DNA of 64,000 nt from Edaphobacter paludis (GTDB taxonomy: Bacteria > Acidobacteriota > Terriglobia > Terriglobales > Acidobacteriaceae): NCBI RefSeq assembly GCF_039993895.1, contig NZ_CP121194.1:1054001-1118000 (forward strand), given 5' to 3'. Made by a program: the position numbers and the translations under genes. Shown in pieces: positions 17,543-26,504 of the stretch. Every line of letters starts with the position of its first letter. Within the stretch, counting starts at the first letter, position 1. A model generated the notes under the pieces. The model was not told the origin of the DNA and did no database searches. It saw only the letters and a list, made by a program, of their open reading frames with translations.

Positions 17543-18733
17543 ATGGCGGTTGACGCGAAGACGGCGCTGGTTGGTTGCGATGAAGTGGTTACTCGGGTGA
17601 AGCCGGGACGATTGATGTCGATCGACCTGCTGCGTGGGCTGACCATCGGCTTCATGATTCTGGTTAACAACAACGGCAGCCGTGAGGCGTACGCGCAGCT
17701 GCAGCACTCGGTGTGGAACGGCTTTACGGCGACCGATCTTGTGTTTCCTACGTTCCTGTTTCTGGTTGGCGTCTCGACGGTGTTTTCCACGGCATCGAGG
17801 CTGGCGCGAGGAGACAGCAAGCAGTCGCTTTTTCTGCATACGCTGCGGCGGGCAGTGATCCTGTTTCTGCTGGGACTGCTGGTTAATAGCTTTCCGCACT
17901 TTCACTGGCATACGCTGCGGTTTTATGGCGTGCTGCCGCGGATCGCGATCTGCTACTTCGTTGTGGCCACGCTTTATCTGATAAGCCCGAAGTGGAAAAA
18001 CATGGCGGTACTCGCGGTCGGGCTGCTGGTTGGCTACTGGGCGTTGATGCGGTTCGTTCCTGTGCCGGGATATGGCGTGCCCGTGCGCGATGTTCCTTTG
18101 CTCGATCCTGATCGGAATCTGGTGGCGTGGCTCGACCGACATATCTTTGCGGCGTCGCATCTGTATGAGCGGACGCGCGATCCAGAGGGCCTGCTGAGCA
18201 CGCTGCCTGCATTGGCGACGACGCTGATTGGGTTGCTTACGGGTATCTGGTTGAGGACGCAGCGGGCACTGATGGAGAAGGTGCGTGGGATCGGTTTTGC
18301 GGGTGTCAGTTGCCTTGTGCTGGGATTGCTATGGAACTTCTCGTTCCCGATCAATAAGAAGCTCTGGACGAGTTCGTTTGTATTGTTTGCGGTGGGATGG
18401 AGCCTTTTGCTGCTGGCAGTGTCGATCTGGATGTTCGATGGCGGGACGGAAGGAGAGACGAAGCCGGTGAAGCGGTCGCGATGGTTTACTCCACTTCTTG
18501 TCTTTGGGACCAATGCGATTACGGCGTATGTGTTTTCGGAGCTGCTGGCTGGCGGGATTGGCAGCATCCACATACAGCCTGGGATTAATCTTCAGCGTTG
18601 GCTCGCTAACGGGATTCTAAGTGCGGTACCGTATCCGGCGTTCGCTTCGTTGCTGTATTCGCTCGGCTTTGTTGCGGTGTGCTGGCTGCCAGCTTATGTG
18701 CTGTATCGGCGACGGATCTTTATCAAAGTCTGA
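17543..18733 (+). CDS. DUF5009/HGSNAT-like membrane acyltransferase
   Basis: A 396-residue polytopic membrane protein with about ten hydrophobic segments. The N terminus RLMSIDLLRGLTIGFMILVN is the signature of the heparan-alpha-glucosaminide N-acetyltransferase/DUF5009 family. It is followed by FTATDLVFPTFLFLVGVS and the periplasmic-loop sequence PVPGYGVPVRD, and it ends near WLPAYVLYRRRIFIKV. Members acetylate glucosamine-type sugars across a membrane; the substrate here is unknown. ATG is preceded by AGGGAG. Confidence 0.85.
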   Translation: MAVDAKTALVGCDEVVTRVKPGRLMSIDLLRGLTIGFMILVNNNGSREAYAQLQHSVWNGFTATDLVFPTFLFLVGVSTVFSTASRLARGDSKQSLFLHTLRRAVILFLLGLLVNSFPHFHWHTLRFYGVLPRIAICYFVVATLYLISPKWKNMAVLAVGLLVGYWALMRFVPVPGYGVPVRDVPLLDPDRNLVAWLDRHIFAASHLYERTRDPEGLLSTLPALATTLIGLLTGIWLRTQRALMEKVRGIGFAGVSCLVLGLLWNFSFPINKKLWTSSFVLFAVGWSLLLLAVSIWMFDGGTEGETKPVKRSRWFTPLLVFGTNAITAYVFSELLAGGIGSIHIQPGINLQRWLANGILSAVPYPAFASLLYSLGFVAVCWLPAYVLYRRRIFIKV

Positions 18734-18842
18734 GGGACGTGACCGCTTAACGCCGATCTTTCACCGATGGCAGCGATGGAGCCACGGATGCGCCCGCACG
18801 TGCTGATGCTTTTAACGGTTTTGGTGCATCTGAAATGTTTGC

Positions 18843-20474
18843 ATGGAATTTGACTGGAGAAAGAAGAAGCGTGTGGACGATAGCGGAAAGAAGAGGCGCA
18901 GGCGCGGGGTGTGGGGATGGATCGCTATCTCTGGTTTGCTCGCCGTCATTGTGCTGGTGGTAATTGCCGACGTCATGCTGCATCGCGCTGGGCCGATTCT
19001 GAAGGGGCGCGTAATTGAGACGTTGAGTACAAGGTTCAGGAGCCGGGTCGAGCTGGATCAGCTTCAGGTGTCGGTGTTGCGGGGGCTTGAAGTTTCAGGG
19101 GATGGGTTGCGGATCTTTCCGCCGGACGATGTAGTTGCCGCCGGGGCGACGAAGCCACTGATTTCGTTGACGCATTTTTCGTTTCACGCGCCATTGTCCG
19201 GGCTGTTTATCAAGCCGATGCATGTTGGCACGGTGCATGTGAGCGGTATGGCAATCAATATTCCTCCGCGTGAGATGAGGCAGCAGGGGCATGGGCCGAA
19301 GCGAAAGCTGGGGAAGATCAAGATTGTGGTCGATGAGATTGTCATCGACGATTCGCGGCTGGTGATAGGGACGGAGAAGCCGAATAAAGATCCGAAGAAT
19401 TTTGAACTGCAACAGATCGTGATGCATGATGTCGGGCCTAACAGTCCGTGGCGCTACGATGCGACGTTGGTGAATGCGATTCCGAAGGGCGACATCCATG
19501 CAGTTGGGACGTTTGGGCCGTGGAATGTGGAGAGTCCGGGGGACTCAACGGTAACGGGACACTATACGTTTGACCATGCGGATTTGAATACGATCAAGGG
19601 CATCAGCGGGATGCTCTCTTCCGTAGGAGACTTCAAAGGGCAGCTTGATCGCATCGAAGTCGATGGGACAACGGAGACGCCGGACTTTTCGATTGATACG
19701 GCGAATCATGCGATGCCGCTGCAAACGAAGTTTCATGCAATTGTGGATGGGTTGAGCGGCGACACATATTTACAGCCAGCGGAAGCGAAGCTGGGAGGCT
19801 CGGAGTTTTCGTGCAGCGGAGCCATTGTGAATGTGAAGGGGAAGGGGCACATCATCGACTTGGACGTAAATGTGCCGGATGGGCGGATTCAGGACTTTCT
19901 GAAGCTTGCGGTGAAGACGGAACCAGTGGTGATGACGGGGCGGGTGGCAATGAAAGCGAAGCTGCATATCCGTCCGGGCAAAGAGAGCGTTTCGAAGAAG
20001 CTGGGATTGCAGGGTGAGGCTACGCTGTGGCAGATTCATTTCACGAATCCCGAAGTGGAAGATAAGGTGGACATGCTGAGCCTGCGGGCGCAGGGCGATC
20101 CAAAGGACGCGAAGCCGGGCGCGGAGGATGTTCATTCGCGGATGCAGGGCAAGTTTGTGATGGAAGAGAGGAGGCTGCGCTTCTCCAACCTTTTGTATAC
20201 GCTGCCGGGTGGCTCGGTGCAGTTGAGTGGTGTGTACTCGCTCGACGGGGAAGAGTTTGATTTTACCGGCAAGGTGAGGACGCAAGCGAAGCTCTCGCAG
20301 ATGGTGGCTACGAAGTGGAAGTCATGGCTGCTGAAGCCAGTGGATCCATTCTTCAGCAAAAATGGCGCGGGGACAGAGGTTCCGGTGAAGATTACGGGCA
20401 CGAAGGGCGATCTCAAGTTTGGGCTAGACTTTGGACATAAGGACAAGAAGGGGAAAAACAAGTCTTCCTTCTAA
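18843..20474 (+). CDS. AsmA-like/DUF748-type envelope protein
   Basis: A 543-residue protein with a basic N terminus (KKKRVDDSGKKRRRR), one transmembrane helix (about residues 25-46) and a long beta-rich periplasmic part. The segment VIETLSTRFRSRVELDQLQV, followed by repeated short beta strands (for example GVYSLDGEEFDFTGKVR and VPVKITGTKGDLKFGLDFG), matches the AsmA/TamB-type groove proteins that carry phospholipid to the outer membrane. The shortness and the absence of a recognisable DUF490 end suggest the AsmA or DUF748 subgroup. Function is inferred from the family only. Confidence 0.65.
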   Translation: MEFDWRKKKRVDDSGKKRRRRGVWGWIAISGLLAVIVLVVIADVMLHRAGPILKGRVIETLSTRFRSRVELDQLQVSVLRGLEVSGDGLRIFPPDDVVAAGATKPLISLTHFSFHAPLSGLFIKPMHVGTVHVSGMAINIPPREMRQQGHGPKRKLGKIKIVVDEIVIDDSRLVIGTEKPNKDPKNFELQQIVMHDVGPNSPWRYDATLVNAIPKGDIHAVGTFGPWNVESPGDSTVTGHYTFDHADLNTIKGISGMLSSVGDFKGQLDRIEVDGTTETPDFSIDTANHAMPLQTKFHAIVDGLSGDTYLQPAEAKLGGSEFSCSGAIVNVKGKGHIIDLDVNVPDGRIQDFLKLAVKTEPVVMTGRVAMKAKLHIRPGKESVSKKLGLQGEATLWQIHFTNPEVEDKVDMLSLRAQGDPKDAKPGAEDVHSRMQGKFVMEERRLRFSNLLYTLPGGSVQLSGVYSLDGEEFDFTGKVRTQAKLSQMVATKWKSWLLKPVDPFFSKNGAGTEVPVKITGTKGDLKFGLDFGHKDKKGKNKSSF

Positions 20475-20541
20475 GATTCCTGTGAGAGGTATTCTTCCAT
20501 CGCCTGTTGTTCGCACCTCCACGGGCTCTAGCAATGGGTTG

Positions 20542-21888
20542 TCAATTGCTGCCGGCGCGGTCTTCCATTGCGGGCTCCAGCGGACTTTGCACGATACCCA
20601 TTTCGATATAGATGGGGCGAATGATGGCGCGGATGGACTTGAGTCGGGTGGAGAACCAGAGTGCTCCAGCGAGGCAGAAGGTCCCTGTGATCATGATGGC
20701 GTGGGGCGCGCCGAAGCGGTGTGCGAGGGCGCCCGCGAGCAGGCTGCCGAAGGGCGCCATGCCGACAAAGGCCATGGTGTAGTAGCTCATGACGCGGCCA
20801 CGCTTGTCTTCCGGCACGAGAGTCTGAATGACGGTGTTGCTGGCCGCCATACCCTGCATCATGCCAAAGCCAACGACTGTCATGAGAAGAAGGGAGAGCA
20901 GCAGATTGCGGGAGAGACCGAAGAGGACAAGTGCGGCGCCGAAGACCGCTGCTGAGATCTGGATCATGGTGGTGAGGCCGCGGACGGTTTTGCGGAAGGC
21001 GAGTGAGAGGGCAGAGACAAGAGCGCCTACGCCCGAGGCTCCCATGAGGAAGCCAAGCGTGTGCGGTCCGCCGTGGAGCACCTGCGAGGCGAAGATGGGC
21101 ATCAGGATGACGAAGGGCATCCCCATGAGGCTGAGCAGCGCGAAGAGCGTGAGGATCGTGCGGATGGGAGGGAAGCCGGTGACATAGGACCAGCCTTCTT
21201 TGAGCTGCTCGAGCATAGGGGCTGAGGCGGATCGAGGGGAGGCGAGCGGGATGACCATCATGAGCAGCGAGACCACGACGGCTATATAGCTGAAGCCGTC
21301 GATGGCGAAGCAGTAGCCTTCGCCTACTGCGGCGATGACGATTCCGGCGAGCGCGGGGCCGATGAGACGGGCCATGTTGACCATGGACGAGTTAAGAGCG
21401 ATGGCATTGCCGAGATCCTGCTTGTCGGGATTACCCTCTCCCTCGGAGACCATCTGGACGAGGAAAGCCTGGCGGCCGGGCATGTCGAAGGCGTTGATAA
21501 GACCCTGGAAGGCGCTGAGGGCGATGATCTCGTGGATGGTGATGACTTTGGCGAGTGTAAGCGCGGCCATGGCGAGGGATTGAACGCCCGCGAGGACCTG
21601 CGTCCAGACGAGGAGGTTGCGGCGGTTGAGGCGATCGACGAGGACTCCTGCGAACGGCGCGAGGAGGAAGGTGGGAATCTGTCCGGCGAAGCCGACGACG
21701 CCGAGCAGGAGTGCCGAGCCGGTGAGCCGATAGACAAGCCACGCGGTGGCGATGCGCGTCATCCAGGTGCCGATGAGCGAGATGCTCTGTCCGGTGAAAA
21801 AGAGACGGAAGTTGCGATGGCGTAGCGCTCGCCATGCGTGGGCGTAGCGGCTGGTTTTGGAGGCTGTCGGCTCGGTGGTATTCCCCAT
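20542..21888 (-). CDS. MFS exporter, EntS/MFS_3 type
   Basis: A 448-residue major facilitator with 12 predicted helices. The N terminus ALRHRNFRLFFTGQSISLIG and the loop FAGVLVDRLNRRNLLVWTQ are typical of the MFS_3 (enterobactin exporter-like) group, and the DMPGRQAFLVQMV stretch is diagnostic for that group. Substrate is unknown. It begins eight bases after the upstream HugZ-like gene, so the two are probably one operon. The convergent AsmA-like gene ends 67 bases away, with no clear terminator between them. Confidence 0.88.
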   Translation of the reverse strand: MGNTTEPTASKTSRYAHAWRALRHRNFRLFFTGQSISLIGTWMTRIATAWLVYRLTGSALLLGVVGFAGQIPTFLLAPFAGVLVDRLNRRNLLVWTQVLAGVQSLAMAALTLAKVITIHEIIALSAFQGLINAFDMPGRQAFLVQMVSEGEGNPDKQDLGNAIALNSSMVNMARLIGPALAGIVIAAVGEGYCFAIDGFSYIAVVVSLLMMVIPLASPRSASAPMLEQLKEGWSYVTGFPPIRTILTLFALLSLMGMPFVILMPIFASQVLHGGPHTLGFLMGASGVGALVSALSLAFRKTVRGLTTMIQISAAVFGAALVLFGLSRNLLLSLLLMTVVGFGMMQGMAASNTVIQTLVPEDKRGRVMSYYTMAFVGMAPFGSLLAGALAHRFGAPHAIMITGTFCLAGALWFSTRLKSIRAIIRPIYIEMGIVQSPLEPAMEDRAGSN

Positions 21889-21896
21889 GCTCTCCG

Positions 21897-22682
21897 TTAG
21901 ATGTCTCGCCGGGCGTGGCGGACCATCTCGACGAGAGCGGTGCGGGTTTCGGTGGGGGTTCGGACCTCGGTCGGAAAATTAATGCGGGTGCCTTTCATGC
22001 CTTCGGCGGTTTTGAGGCGGAGGTGAAAGCCGAGGCGATCGACGGCGGTCATGGTGGCCTCGGTGGCTTCGAGCTGGGAGTGGGTGCGCGCGAGGAGAAT
22101 CATGGCGTCGATGTGGTCGACGTTCATGTGGGCGAGGATGCCTTGCGCGGAGTCGGCAAGGGGATCGGGTGCGGCCAGGGCGTAGTCGGCTGCGGTAACC
22201 CAGCCCATGACGCCGAAGCCGCCAACATAGTAGAGGTCGAGGATGTCCATGCGAAAGAAGGAGAAGTCGGCGAAGTCGACCCAGTAGCGGGAGTTCTCGT
22301 GACGGGCGAGGTAGAGTTCGCGGACGGCGGCCTTGTCTTCATCGGGGACTTGCAGGATGTTGCCGATGAGGGTGGCGCGAGCGGCTCCGAGGGGGTCGCC
22401 GTCTGCTGCGGGCTGGGTGACGAACAGGCTGGCCCGAGGGTCGGTCTTGAGGTTCTGCGTATGCATGGCCATGTTGCTGATAAGAAAGAGGGGGCGGCCA
22501 GTATCGTCGAGCGCGTAGGGCATGAGCGAACCAAAGGGAAAGCCGGGCTGCTTGCGCGAGAGAGTGGAGAGGGTCGCGAGGGAATTGAGGTGGAGGAGAG
22601 TGCGGGTGCGCTCGGCGTGAGTGGGCTCGGGAATGACGGGGAGGGCGGGGCCGGTGTAGGCGTGTTGCGGGCGTGTGGACAT
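21897..22682 (-). CDS. HugZ-like/PNPOx-fold (DUF2470) protein
   Basis: A 261-residue protein with an N-terminal split-barrel flavin- or heme-binding domain (ATLSTLSRKQPGFPFGSLMP, NMAMHTQNLKTDPRASLFVT) and a C-terminal DUF2470-like domain (ILAHMNVDHIDAMILLA, then GMKGTRINFP). This architecture is that of HugZ/HutZ heme-utilisation proteins and plant GluBP-like proteins. Whether it binds heme cannot be decided. It is followed immediately by an MFS exporter. Confidence 0.85.
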   Translation of the reverse strand: MSTRPQHAYTGPALPVIPEPTHAERTRTLLHLNSLATLSTLSRKQPGFPFGSLMPYALDDTGRPLFLISNMAMHTQNLKTDPRASLFVTQPAADGDPLGAARATLIGNILQVPDEDKAAVRELYLARHENSRYWVDFADFSFFRMDILDLYYVGGFGVMGWVTAADYALAAPDPLADSAQGILAHMNVDHIDAMILLARTHSQLEATEATMTAVDRLGFHLRLKTAEGMKGTRINFPTEVRTPTETRTALVEMVRHARRDI

Positions 22683-22766
22683 GGGCTCCGTGTTTGTTAC
22701 GTGGTTAGAAGGATTGCTCCAAAAGTTTAGAGAGCTTGTACCTGGAATATCGTCTCTTGCGCGACT

Positions 22767-22979
22767 CTATCTCTTGTGCCGGGCGTAGCGGGTGGTGCTT
22801 TCAATGAGGATGAGAGCGAGTCCGGCGAAGAGAATGATTCCGATGATAGCGGACGAGAGAGCCAGATGAGAGGTGGCCCAGCGCACGAAGCTCAGCCAGA
22901 TAAGAATAGCGAGGGCGAAGGCGCCGTCGTCGACGAAGAGGCCGAAGATCTCGCGGAAGATGTTTTTAATCCACTTCAT
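22767..22979 (-). CDS. Small two-helix membrane protein
   Basis: A 70-residue protein with two hydrophobic segments (AFALAILIWLSFVRWA and SSAIIGIILFAGLALILI) and a basic C terminus (RYARHKR). The N terminus MKWIKNIFREIFGLFVDDGA is amphipathic. It starts ten bases after the COG4280-like gene, on the same strand, and is probably a partner or accessory of it. No named family is recognised. Confidence 0.65.
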   Translation of the reverse strand: MKWIKNIFREIFGLFVDDGAFALAILIWLSFVRWATSHLALSSAIIGIILFAGLALILIESTTRYARHKR

Positions 22980-22988
22980 TCTGGTCTC

Positions 22989-23747
22989 CTATGTATTCGA
23001 TGTGACGGCTTGCGATCGGCTGCGGCAGAGAGGCACCATGAGCAGCGCGATGGCTAGATAAGAGGCGATGAGAGCGAGAATCGACCAGTCGGCTGCGGGC
23101 CATGCGAGGTGCATGCCTTCCCCTACCCAGAAGGTTCCGAAGGCTGAGAGTAGAACGCCGACGATGAACTTGAACGTGTTCTCCGGGACGCGGGCCAGTG
23201 GGCGATGAAGGATGAAGCCAAGAGCGATGACGACGAGCAGTGCAGCTACGGCACCGAGGCTTGCCGGGAGGAGTGCACCGGTGCGGCCCGCTCCGATGGC
23301 GATGACGATGAAGACTACTTCTGTACCTTCGAGCATGGTGATGTGGAAGGTGGCCGCGAAGGCAATTTTGTCCCATGTGGTGTGGCCGGTGCCGAAGTAG
23401 CGCATCAATTCAGTGTTCTTTGCGAAGGCAGCCTGTTCGTCGTGGAGCGGGATGAGCCCGGCGGATCGGAGGATGGCTTTGCGCAGCCAGCGAAGGCCGA
23501 ACAGCAGCAGCAGTGTGCCTACGACAAGCTGGATGATGCGTAGGGGAATGTGGGTGAGCACAGTTCCTAATGCCGCGATGATGACGAGTAGCACTGCGAT
23601 GGCTGTGGCACAGCCGATCAGTGCAGAACGCCAGCCGCGCACGCTGCCCACGGCGAGGACAACCGTGAGCGCTTCGACGCACTCGACGAGCGAGGCGAGG
23701 AAGGATGCAATGACAGAGGTGCCTGTATGTGCCCAGCTTATGTCCAT
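22989..23747 (-). CDS. COG4280-like membrane protein with duplicated ExxE motif
   Basis: A polytopic membrane protein, 252 residues from the ATG at 23747 (preceded by AGAGAGAAG); the in-frame upstream extension to 23855 is not conserved-looking and overlaps the VWA gene. It has about seven helices in two similar halves, each with an E-x2-E pair in its first helix: ASLVECVEALTVVLAVG and ITMLEGTEVVFIVIAIG. Charged pairs in such a position recall FTR1-type iron permeases (REGLE), so an ion-transport role is possible but unproven. It lies 15 bases after the VWA gene and ten before the small membrane protein. Confidence 0.65.
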   Translation of the reverse strand: MDISWAHTGTSVIASFLASLVECVEALTVVLAVGSVRGWRSALIGCATAIAVLLVIIAALGTVLTHIPLRIIQLVVGTLLLLFGLRWLRKAILRSAGLIPLHDEQAAFAKNTELMRYFGTGHTTWDKIAFAATFHITMLEGTEVVFIVIAIGAGRTGALLPASLGAVAALLVVIALGFILHRPLARVPENTFKFIVGVLLSAFGTFWVGEGMHLAWPAADWSILALIASYLAIALLMVPLCRSRSQAVTSNT

Positions 23748-23761
23748 GCTTCTCTCTATGT

Positions 23762-25003
23762 TTAGTGAACGGTCTTCATGCGGCGCGACATGAAGTCCAT
23801 GAGGAGATAGTTGCCGAGGGTTTGGGGCGTGGTGAAGTAGGCTTTGCCGCGGCACATGGCTGAGACCTGCTGAACGAACTGAACGAGGGTGAAATCGCTG
23901 GCCAGCATGAAGGTGTTGATCATGATATTGCTGCGTTTGCAGCGGCTCACCTCTTGCAGGGTCTCTTCGATGACGAGTGGGTCGAGGCCGAAGGCGTTCT
24001 TGTAGATGCGTCCGTCGGGAAGGGTTAGCGCGCTGGGCTTGCCATCGGTGATCATGACGATCTGCTTCATGTCTTTGGTTTGCCGCGCGAGGATGCGCTG
24101 CGCGAGTCGCAGGCCCTCGCGGGTGTTGGTGTAGTGCGGGCCGACTTTGACGCGGGAGAGCTGAGAGATGGGGATCTCTTCGGCCGTGTCGTGGAAGAGG
24201 ACGACGTTGAGCGTGTCGCCGGGGAACTGGGTGCGGATGAGATGCGAGAGCGCCATGGCGACTCTTTTTGCAGGAGTAAAGCGATCTTCCCCATAGAGGA
24301 TCATCGAGTGCGAGCAGTCGAGCAGAACGACGGTGGCGCAGCTTGAGGTATAGTCGGCCTGCTGGACGTGCAGATCGCTGTATTCGATGTTGAGGGGCGT
24401 GTTTTCTTCGCCTTCGACGGCGGTGCGAATACCCTCGCGGGCGAAGACGCTGGAGAGTGTGGCGGTGAGGTCGAGGTTGAGGGTGTCGCCGAACTCGTAG
24501 AGCTTGCTGCTGCCGTTGGTCTCGACGCCGGAGGCCTCGTGGCGGGTGTCGTGGCGGCCGAGGTTGGATTTGCCAAGTGGGCCTAGAAGTTCGCGGAGGG
24601 CTTTGTAGCCGAGGAAGTCCATGGACTTGTCGGTGACCTCGAAGCGAGCCTCGGTGTTGCCTTCGCCTAGCTCGCCCTGGCCCTGTTCGGGCATCTCGGC
24701 GTTGATGAAGTTCTGTTCCTGCATCTTCTGGATGATTTGATCGACTAATTCTTCGACCTGGTCGGCGTTGAGCTGGTCGAACTTTGCTTGTGCCTCTTCG
24801 TCGAAGAGGTCGCCGGATTCGAGGGCCTGCTTGATGGCCTCGCGCAGGTTGTCGAGGGTCTGGTCGCTGAACTCCTGAAACTGTGAGTAAGGATCGTGGT
24901 AGCCGGAGTCGAGCAGGAAGTCCGAGAGGGCCTGCATGAGGTCTTCTAGCCCGAAGCTGGAGGAGAGATCGCCGGTGAACTTGGTATAGCGAATGCGCTT
25001 CAT
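23762..25003 (-). CDS. VWA-domain protein, partner of MoxR-like ATPase
   Basis: I chose ATG 25003 (413 residues, [11 protein letters not shown]), preceded by AGAGGCAG. The frame stays open to 25507, but that stretch is non-conserved Ser/Thr/Arg-rich sequence antisense in codon sense to the methyltransferase gene, so I reject it. The N-terminal 200 residues are helical and acidic ([20 protein letters not shown]). A von Willebrand A domain follows with MIDAS motif LLDCSHSM at about 228-234 and ITDGKPSAL. MoxR-type AAA+ ATPases act with such proteins to remodel or insert metal into targets; the ATPase gene lies upstream on the same strand. Confidence 0.85.
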   Translation of the reverse strand: MKRIRYTKFTGDLSSSFGLEDLMQALSDFLLDSGYHDPYSQFQEFSDQTLDNLREAIKQALESGDLFDEEAQAKFDQLNADQVEELVDQIIQKMQEQNFINAEMPEQGQGELGEGNTEARFEVTDKSMDFLGYKALRELLGPLGKSNLGRHDTRHEASGVETNGSSKLYEFGDTLNLDLTATLSSVFAREGIRTAVEGEENTPLNIEYSDLHVQQADYTSSCATVVLLDCSHSMILYGEDRFTPAKRVAMALSHLIRTQFPGDTLNVVLFHDTAEEIPISQLSRVKVGPHYTNTREGLRLAQRILARQTKDMKQIVMITDGKPSALTLPDGRIYKNAFGLDPLVIEETLQEVSRCKRSNIMINTFMLASDFTLVQFVQQVSAMCRGKAYFTTPQTLGNYLLMDFMSRRMKTVH

Positions 25004-25073
25004 AGGGCTGCCTCTTAGTTTAGACGCGATGGAGCGGCCCGCGGTCGCGGAATTCGCGGCTGCGGCACCCTGT

Positions 25074-25748
25074 TTATAAGCGCGTGCCTGCCATGACGGC
25101 GAAGCGGTTGTCCTTGAACCAGCAATCGGCGTCGGCAAAGCCAGCTTCGCGGAGCCAGAGGATCTGGTCTTCGACGGAGGAGCAGCGGTCCTCCTGCTGG
25201 CGATAGAGAGAGGCTTCGATCTGCTGCTCGGTGGCTCCTGCGGCGCGGACCTGTTGGAGCCAGAGAGCTTTGTAGCGCGCTTCGAGCGCAGAAGTTGGCC
25301 CGGCGACCTGATCGGCATTGACGAAGACGCCATTGGGTTTGAGTGAGGCGTAGGCCTTCTTGAAGACGGTGCGCTTGTCCGCGTCGTCGATATGGTGGAT
25401 GGAGAGCGAGGAGACGATGGAACAGAGATTTTCCGGAAGCGGCTCGGTGACGTAGTCGAGCTGATACCAGGTGATATTGCGATCGTTGCCCAGGCGCGCC
25501 TTGGCAAGGTCGAGCATGGGGGCGGAGAAGTCGATGACGTAGAGATGCGCGGTGGGGAAGCGGTCGCGGAGCAGGCGTGTCATCAGGCCGGAGCCGGCAC
25601 CGAGCTCACAGATGGTCATGGAACGCGGATGGATGAGATCGAGTGCCCAGCGATAGAAGCTATCGTAGCCGGGAATGAGTTTGGAGCGGTCTCGGTCGTA
25701 GGTAGAGGCGGTGGCATCGAAGACGGCTTTAGTCTTGTTCTCACTCAT
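25074..25748 (-). CDS. Class I SAM-dependent methyltransferase
   Basis: A 224-residue methyltransferase from ATG 25748 (a TTG at 25766 is the alternative start). Motif I is ICELGAGSGLMTRLL, followed by the acidic YVIDFSAPMLDLA, and motif IV/post-I around SIVSSLSIHHIDDADK. The N terminus KAVFDATASTYDRDRSKLIP resembles the UbiE/Coq5 or carboxy-SAM group. Substrate is unknown. It sits between a secreted protein gene and the VWA gene within the minus-strand run. Confidence 0.85.
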   Translation of the reverse strand: MSENKTKAVFDATASTYDRDRSKLIPGYDSFYRWALDLIHPRSMTICELGAGSGLMTRLLRDRFPTAHLYVIDFSAPMLDLAKARLGNDRNITWYQLDYVTEPLPENLCSIVSSLSIHHIDDADKRTVFKKAYASLKPNGVFVNADQVAGPTSALEARYKALWLQQVRAAGATEQQIEASLYRQQEDRCSSVEDQILWLREAGFADADCWFKDNRFAVMAGTRL

Positions 25749-25783
25749 GTCTTGAGCATAAGACAAATCAATAATATTGGTGC

Positions 25784-25810
25784 TTTATATAAGCAAGATC
25801 AATGTGTCTA
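25784..25810 (-). promoter_or_regulatory. Possible sigma-70 promoter for the methyltransferase gene
   Basis: On the minus strand TAGACA (complement of 25805-25810), 15 bases, then TATAAA (complement of 25784-25789). Both hexamers match five of six but the spacer is short. It is the most AT-rich stretch in this region and lies about 40 bases before the methyltransferase start. Confidence 0.3.
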
Positions 25811-25836
25811 TTGAAGATGATTTACCTGCATCTGGG

Positions 25837-26460
25837 TCAGAGATGGCTGGCCTTGCAGAGTGGTTCTTTACGGACCTGGTCGAGGAGCGGGGTGGTGAGA
25901 AACTCGGCTGACTTTCCGGCGTAGGTGAGCCGCAACGTCGGGAGAGCCTTGAGATATTGAAGGTAGAAGGTGGAATCCTCCATATTGGAGGAGGCTCCGG
26001 AGGGAGGGTTATAGCGAAATTGCCCCGCGGGAGCGTCTAATTTTTCCCACTGGCGTGTGACTGGCTTGACGTGGGTGTAGCCGAGAAATTCCATGGTGAT
26101 CTTGACTTTGACGGTTGTGGGCGCGAAGACGCCTCCATCGCTCGGCTGCCAGGGACGGTGAAATGCGGTGTCCTCTACACCGCCGTAGTTCGCGAAAAGT
26201 TCAAAGAAGAGTTTGCCGTTGGGCTGTTGGGTGCATTGCGCGGTCAGCGTCGGTCGTGGCTTCGGCTGCTCTTCCGCGGAGGACAGCAGCTTGCCCTCGA
26301 GCAAGAGGCGAGCGTAGGCGATTCCGCTTGCTGGATCGGTTCCTGCGATGCGGCTGAGGCCGGGCACGAGCGTTGAGGTCTGCGCGTCGGCGCCTGGCGA
26401 GAAGCACAGCAAAAGAAGCGCTGATACGGATGCGACCGAGCGGAGGCGAAGGGATTGCAT
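25837..26460 (-). CDS. Secreted protein of unknown function
   Basis: A 207-residue protein with a clear Sec signal (MQSLRLRSVASVSALLLLCF, cleavage near GADA-Q). The mature part is Pro-rich, with TAQCTQQPNGKLFFELFANY, a predicted beta-rich middle (TTVKVKITMEFLGYTHVKPV) and one late cysteine (EPLCKASHL) that could pair with the first. No family is recognised. It lies 44 bases after the MoxR-like gene on the same strand, so it may be exported as part of that module. Confidence 0.6.
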   Translation of the reverse strand: MQSLRLRSVASVSALLLLCFSPGADAQTSTLVPGLSRIAGTDPASGIAYARLLLEGKLLSSAEEQPKPRPTLTAQCTQQPNGKLFFELFANYGGVEDTAFHRPWQPSDGGVFAPTTVKVKITMEFLGYTHVKPVTRQWEKLDAPAGQFRYNPPSGASSNMEDSTFYLQYLKALPTLRLTYAGKSAEFLTTPLLDQVRKEPLCKASHL

Positions 26461-26504
26461 GGGATGGCAGCATAGCAGGAGAGGCGATGCCGATGCGCGG
26501 AATT

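Noticed and set aside
25004-25507. N-terminal extension of the VWA protein frame
   Set aside because: Low-complexity Ser/Arg/Thr sequence in another frame of the methyltransferase gene; the MKRIRYTKF start has a ribosome site.
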